From NCBI GenBank assembly GCA_029379385.1, contig CM055617.1:1178001-1242000 (forward strand): DNA of 64,000 nucleotides, written 5' to 3'. Position 1 is the first letter of the stretch. Each line of letters starts with the position of its first letter. Shown here piece after piece: positions 59,001 to 64,000 of the stretch. The stretch comes from Quillaja saponaria. Lineage: Eukaryota > Streptophyta > Magnoliopsida > Fabales > Quillajaceae. The position numbers and the translations under genes were made by a program. The notes beneath the pieces were generated by a model that had not been told where the DNA came from, ran no database searches, and saw only the letters and a program-made list of their open reading frames with translations.

Positions 59001-62000
59001 TCCAAAGAATATAAATCCCATAGTTTCATCTATTGCTGATGCAACACCAGTGTTGCAGGACAAAGCTATTCAGATATTATCACGACTATGCAGGGAGCAG
59101 CCTTTTGTTTTAGGAGACAATGTTGCTACGGCCTCTGGATGCATATCATCAATAGCTAGAAGAGTAATCAGTTCCAAAAACACAAAGGTCAAAATTGGGG
59201 GAGCTGCGCTTCTTATTTGTGCTGCAAAAGTTAATTGCCAGAGATTGGTGGAAGATCTTAATCAATCAAACTCATGTACTGACCTTATTGTGTCTCTCGT
59301 TAGAATCCTTAGTGCTGCACAGCCTTCTGTGGGTGATGATGACAACACGTCCATTAGTATCTACAGGAATGCTAAAGATGAAATCAACAGTGATGAATCA
59401 AATACAAGCACTGCCATTATATATGGTGCCAACTTAGCTATATGGCTACTATGTGTTCTTGCCTGTCATGACGGGAAAAGTAAAATTGCAATTATGGATG
59501 CTGAAGCCATTGAAGTTCTTGTTGACAGAATATCTGATTGTTTTTCACAGTATACTCAGGTATTTAGCTTCCTTGATCCACCTTTTTTTTTAGTTAATCC
59601 ATGAATAAGATTTGAAAGCAAGTCATTTGTTTTATTATTATTCCACATATTGAATTGAACTTCTTGGTAACTTCTACAGATTGATTATAAAGAAGATAGT
59701 AGCATGTGGATCTGTTCTTTGTTGTTGGCAATTTTGTTCCAAGATAGAGATATCATACGATCTCACACAACCATGAAATCGATACCGGTACTGGCTAATT
59801 TGTTGAAGTCAGAGGAGTCAGCAAATAGATATTTTGCTGCACAATCAATAGCCAGTCTAGTCTGTAATGGTAGCAGGGGAACACTTCTTTCTGTTGCAAA
59901 TTCTGGGGCAGCAGTTGGGCTTATCTCCTTACTTGGCTGTGCTGACATTGATATACAAGATCTTTTGGAATTGTCAGAGGAATTTGCTTTGGTGCGTTAT
60001 CCTGAGCAGGTTGCTCTCGAGAGATTGTTTAGAGTTGATGACATAAGGGTTGGTGCCACTTCTCGGAAAGCGATACCAGCCCTGGTTGATCTGCTCAAAC
60101 CTATTCCAGAGCGTCCAGGAGCACCATTTCTAGCACTTGGGCTTCTGACTCAGCTTGCAAAAGATTGTTCATCAAATAAGATTGTAATGGTAGAATCAGG
60201 GGCCCTGGAAGCACTGACTAAGTATCTTTCTCTGGGTCCACAAGATGCGACCGAGGAAGCTGCTACTGATCTATTAGGAATCCTATTCAGCAGTGCTGAG
60301 ATACGAATACATGAGTCTGCATTTGGTGCTGTTAGTCAACTAGTAGCTGTTTTGCGTTTAGGTGGAAGAGGTGCAAGATATAGTGCTGCTAAAGCCTTGG
60401 AAAGTCTATTTTCTGCTGATCATGTTAGGAACGCAGAAACTGCACGCCAAGCTGTCCAACCTTTGGTAGAAATTCTTAATACTGGCTTACAGAGGGAGCA
60501 GCATGCTGCTATTGCTGCATTGGTTAGGTTATTGAGTGAAAATCCATCCAAAGCACTTGCTGTGGCAGATGTTGAAATGAATGCAGTGGATGTCCTTTGT
60601 AGGATACTTTCATCAAATTGCTCAATGGACCTCAAAGGGGATGCTGCTGAGTTGTGTTGCGTCCTTTTTGGAAATATGAGGATCAGATCTACTGTGGCTG
60701 CTGCCCGCTGTGTTGAACCTCTGGTCTCACTCCTTATAGCTGAGTTCAGTCCTGCTCAGCATTCGGTTGTCCGTGCATTGGATAAACTTGTTGACGATGA
60801 GCAACTGGCAGAACTAGTTGCTGCACATGGTGCAGTTATTCCTCTCGTGGGTCTTCTCTATGGTAGGAATTACATGCTTCATGAGGCTATTTCTAGAGCG
60901 CTTGTCAAATTAGGGAAAGACAGGCCTGCTTGTAAAATGGAAATGGTGAAAGCTGGAGTTATTGAAAGTGTACTCGATATTCTCCATGAAGCACCTGATT
61001 ATCTGTGTTCAGCCTTTGCAGAGTTGCTCCGTATATTGACCAATAATGCTAGCATTGCCAAGGGACCATCTGCTGCAAAAGTGGTTGATCCACTATTTAT
61101 GCTGCTGTCTAGACCTGAATTTGGGCCTGATGGACAGCATAGTGCATTGCAGGTTTTGGTCAACATCTTAGAACATCCACAGTGTCGTTCTGACTACAAT
61201 TTGACCTCTCAACAAGCTATTGAACCACTTATCCCATTGCTTGATTCTCCAGTATCAGCAGTGCAACAGTTGGCTGCTGAACTTCTCTCGCATCTACTTT
61301 TGGAAGAACATCTTCAGAAGGATTCAGTCACACAGCAAGTAATTGGTCCTCTAGTACGAGTTCTTGGTTCTGGTATACAAATACTGCAACAGAGAGCTGT
61401 AAAGGCTCTAGTTAGTATTGCATTGACATTTCCAAATGAAATTGCAAAAGAGGGTGGTGTTATTGAAATTTCCAAAGTGATATTGCAAGCTGATCCTTCA
61501 CTTCCACATGCCTTGTGGGAGTCTGCTGCCTCTGTTTTATCAAGTATTCTGCAATTTAGTTCTGAATTCTACTTAGAAGTTCCTGTTGCTGTATTGGTGA
61601 GGTTGCTTCGATCTGGCTTAGAAAGTACGGTTGTTGGTGCATTGAACGCTCTTCTGGTGTTGGAAAGTGATGATGGAACTAGTGCCGAAGCAATGGCTGA
61701 AAGTGGTGCTATAGAAGCTCTTTTGGAGCTTCTCAGAAGTCACCAGTGTGAGGAAACTGCTGCTAGACTGTTGGAAGTATTGCTGAACAACGTGAAGATC
61801 AGAGAAACAAAAGCTACCAAGTCTGCCATCTTACCATTGTCCCAGTACCTCTTGGATCCACAAACACAAGCTCAGCAGGCGAGATTATTGGCAACTTTAG
61901 CCCTTGGTGATCTCTTTCAGCATGAGGGACTTGCTCGGAGTACTGATGCAGTTTCAGCTTGTCGTGCTTTGGTGAATGTGCTTGAAGACCAACCGACAGA

Positions 62001-63261
62001 AGAAATGAAAGTCGTAGCCATATGTGCTTTGCAAAACCTTGTGATGTACAGTCGTTTAAATAAAAGAGCAGTTGCCGAGGCTGGTGGTGTTCAGGTTATA
62101 TTAGATCTAATTGGTTCAAGTGATCCAGAGACATCTGTTCAAGCTGCAATGTTTGTTAAGCTTCTTTTCTCTAATAATACCATTCAAGAGTATGCTTCTA
62201 GTGAAACAGTCAGAGCTATAACTGGTAAGTTTCTGTTTGCTTGTCAAACAAAAAGTTTACAGTACATTTTTTCATTGTGATAATGTGATTATCTACTGCC
62301 TGTGATGAGCATATCTAAACTTGCAAACAAAGTTCAGGCTATTGTCGATTAACACTACTGGGTAGAAAACGCTCATGAATTTTTGAAGACCATAATATTG
62401 TGTGTCTGACATTTCATTGTGCATTGGGAGAACTGTGAAGTCTAAAATTTGGAAATACTTCGTGAGTTTCACTGTAATAATGCACTTTTTTGAACAATAT
62501 ATTTTACATTCTTTTTTTGATTTTGAAAAATGATCTTTTTTTTTTTTCTTAAATCAAAGATGAGATGGTAAGCATTGTGTTGTAAGAGCATGAAGAGCAT
62601 GGATGCTTAGGTTTGGTTATTTGTCAAAATAAGTCAACTGATGTGGCTAACAGCATGCTTCATCATTGAACATCAATGGATAGAGTAAATTTTGACAAAA
62701 TTTAGAATTTCTTATTCAATTCTGTTGGTCTAAGGTTCTTCACTATGCAGGCAGGAACCTCTTCCTTTTGCATATTTCTGTCTGATAATTTTTTGTGGTC
62801 TTGCAGCTGCTATTGAAAAGGATTTATGGAACACTGGAACAGTAAATGAGGAGTATTTGAAAGCTCTAAACTCTCTATTTAGCAACTTCCCACGACTGAG
62901 AGCTACTGAGCCCGCAACACTCAGTATTCCCCATCTTGTTACATCCCTCAAGACTGGCTCAGAAGCAACTCAAGAATCTGCCTTGGATGTGCTTTTTCTT
63001 CTCAGGCAAGCTTGGACAGCATGCCCTGGGGAAGTTTCAAGAGCTCAGTCAATTGCTGCTGCAGATGCAATCCCCTTGCTGCAATACTTAATCCAGTCTG
63101 GACCACCTCGGTTTCAGGAGAAGGCAGAATTTCTCTTGCAATGTTTGCCAGGGACATTGGTTGTGATAATCAAGGGTGGAAACAATATGAGGCAGTCAGT
63201 TGGAAACCCAAGTGTTTATTGCAAGCTTACACTTGGAAACACCCCTCCTAGGCAAACCAAG
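56093..63261 (+). CDS. CSI1: CELLULOSE SYNTHASE INTERACTIVE 1 (CSI1/POM2), armadillo repeats plus C2, 3' end outside window
   Basis: CSI1 links cellulose synthase complexes in the plasma membrane to cortical microtubules, guiding cellulose deposition in the cell wall. Coding exons are 56093-56103, 56514-59559, 59680-62224 and 62807-63261; the frame closes at each junction and about 2019 codons are present of an expected total near 2150. Nearly all is armadillo/HEAT-like repeats (for example [76 protein letters not shown]). At the end a C2 domain starts ([33 protein letters not shown]) and is cut by the last donor at 63262; its remainder lies beyond the window. [18 protein letters not shown] marks it as CSI1 and not CSI2 or CSI3. 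The first in-frame ATG ([12 protein letters not shown]) lies downstream of the normal family start. Confidence 0.93.
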
Positions 63262-64000
63262 GTAAGATGCTTTCATATGCAATTCCACACTTCGTTTTTA
63301 TCTTCTCTTCTCCTTTATTTTTTTTTATGAGTAATCTTCTTAACCCCTATATTGGTTGCATATTAGATGTCACTATAAGAAATTAAGACTAGTTTTGCAC
63401 CATCTAATAACTTTCCAGGATTTTCCAAGCGGGACAAAATGTTGGATAAATATTATCTGTTCATCCTGATCTTACATGTCAGATGAGATAAATCATAGAT
63501 TGGAAGCTGCCTCATCTTTATAGTACTCAAAAGTGGCATCTTCTGTCAGTTTCAAATATAAGGAAATATTAGTTACAAACTGAATAATGTGAAAGTTGTT
63601 GCTATGCATGATTGGCATGATGAGAACTTGTTACACAATCTTGGATTTTATGAAGAACACCCTACAAGAAGTTACTTGGGATGTAAAGAGTGTGTTTGTA
63701 AGTATACCATGTTGCTCTCACCAGTTATGGGTACTATACTTGTACCATTTGGAACACGGGTATGTAGGGTAAAGTAATGAGTCGGAGAGAAAGTGTTTAT
63801 GCATGTATGTGCATGCTCCCACGTCCAGTGTACATGTGCATATGGGTGAAGAGGGGGACAGGGCAAGGGGGGAATGAATTGCTCAACCATTTGAAAGGTT
63901 ATTATTTTCCTTTCTTAAACAGAAAGCCAGATTCTATGAAGACTAGAGATGTTCAATTCAGGAATTAAACTTTACTAACTTCCATATATTCCGCTAGTAC
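63262..64000 (+). other. Last intron of CSI1, running off the window
   Basis: Starts with the donor AAG|GTAAGATG. No continuation of the C2 domain was found up to 64000, so the intron is at least 739 bases. ORFs here show no family features. Confidence 0.7.

Noticed and set aside
1..64000. A new defence, CRISPR-like or biosynthetic gene system
   Set aside because: The window is a plant nuclear segment with individually regulated housekeeping and regulatory genes; no clustered genes of a shared pathway, no spaced repeat array with unique spacers, and no foreign-looking cassette were seen.

Overview
The window is 64 kb of nuclear DNA from a flowering plant, almost certainly a eudicot. Genes carry many short exons with GT-AG borders, the introns and spacers are very AT-rich, and the proteins match plant-only families (clade I TGA bZIP, UBA2, CSI1). 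No IS elements, operons, CRISPR arrays or viral genes were seen. The species cannot be named from the sequence alone.

Layout, left to right: a mitochondrial alanine-glyoxylate aminotransferase (AGT2/3 type, +); a TGA1/TGA4-type bZIP-DOG1 transcription factor (-); a gene-poor gap of about 8.5 kb (10.4-19.1 kb) holding a 2.3 kb degenerate satellite and a perfect 30-bp inverted repeat; a small, extremely acidic protein (+); a UBA2-type double-RRM protein (-); a tRNA-Val(CAC); a RING-variant (C4HC3) membrane E3 ligase (+); a 78-residue protein of unknown role (+); an AYR1-like short-chain dehydrogenase (+); a CID-domain RPRD1-type Pol II CTD protein (-); an ACINUS homologue (-); a divergent RPB8 RNA polymerase subunit (-); head-to-head with it a decayed MIC60 (mitofilin) gene (+); and at the right edge most of CSI1, the cellulose-synthase/microtubule linker (+, its last exon lies outside the window).

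The protein genes were rebuilt exon by exon. Frames close across every proposed junction, and lengths agree with the families: 487 aa for AGT, 361 for TGA, 279 for the SDR, 518 for RPRD1, 710 for ACINUS, 146 for RPB8 and 315 for the RINGv protein. Several act in Pol II transcription and RNA processing (TGA, UBA2, RPRD1, ACINUS, RPB8), but they are ordinary neighbours, not a cluster. AGT, ACINUS and MIC60, and separately TGA1 and the CID gene, are also close neighbours in Arabidopsis as I recall, which suggests an ancestral eudicot block.

The points most worth a second look: a TGA1-like factor lacking three of four expected redox cysteines; a CSI1 gene whose expected first start codon reads AAG and whose next in-frame ATG sits 2 nt behind a 29-codon upstream ORF; the MIC60 pseudogene that kept its two ends but lost its middle; a divergent RPB8; a 106-bp-period satellite built from AAATCG...CGATT dyads; and a 93-nt in-frame optional exon in the RINGv gene. 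I did not find a clearly new multi-gene system here.
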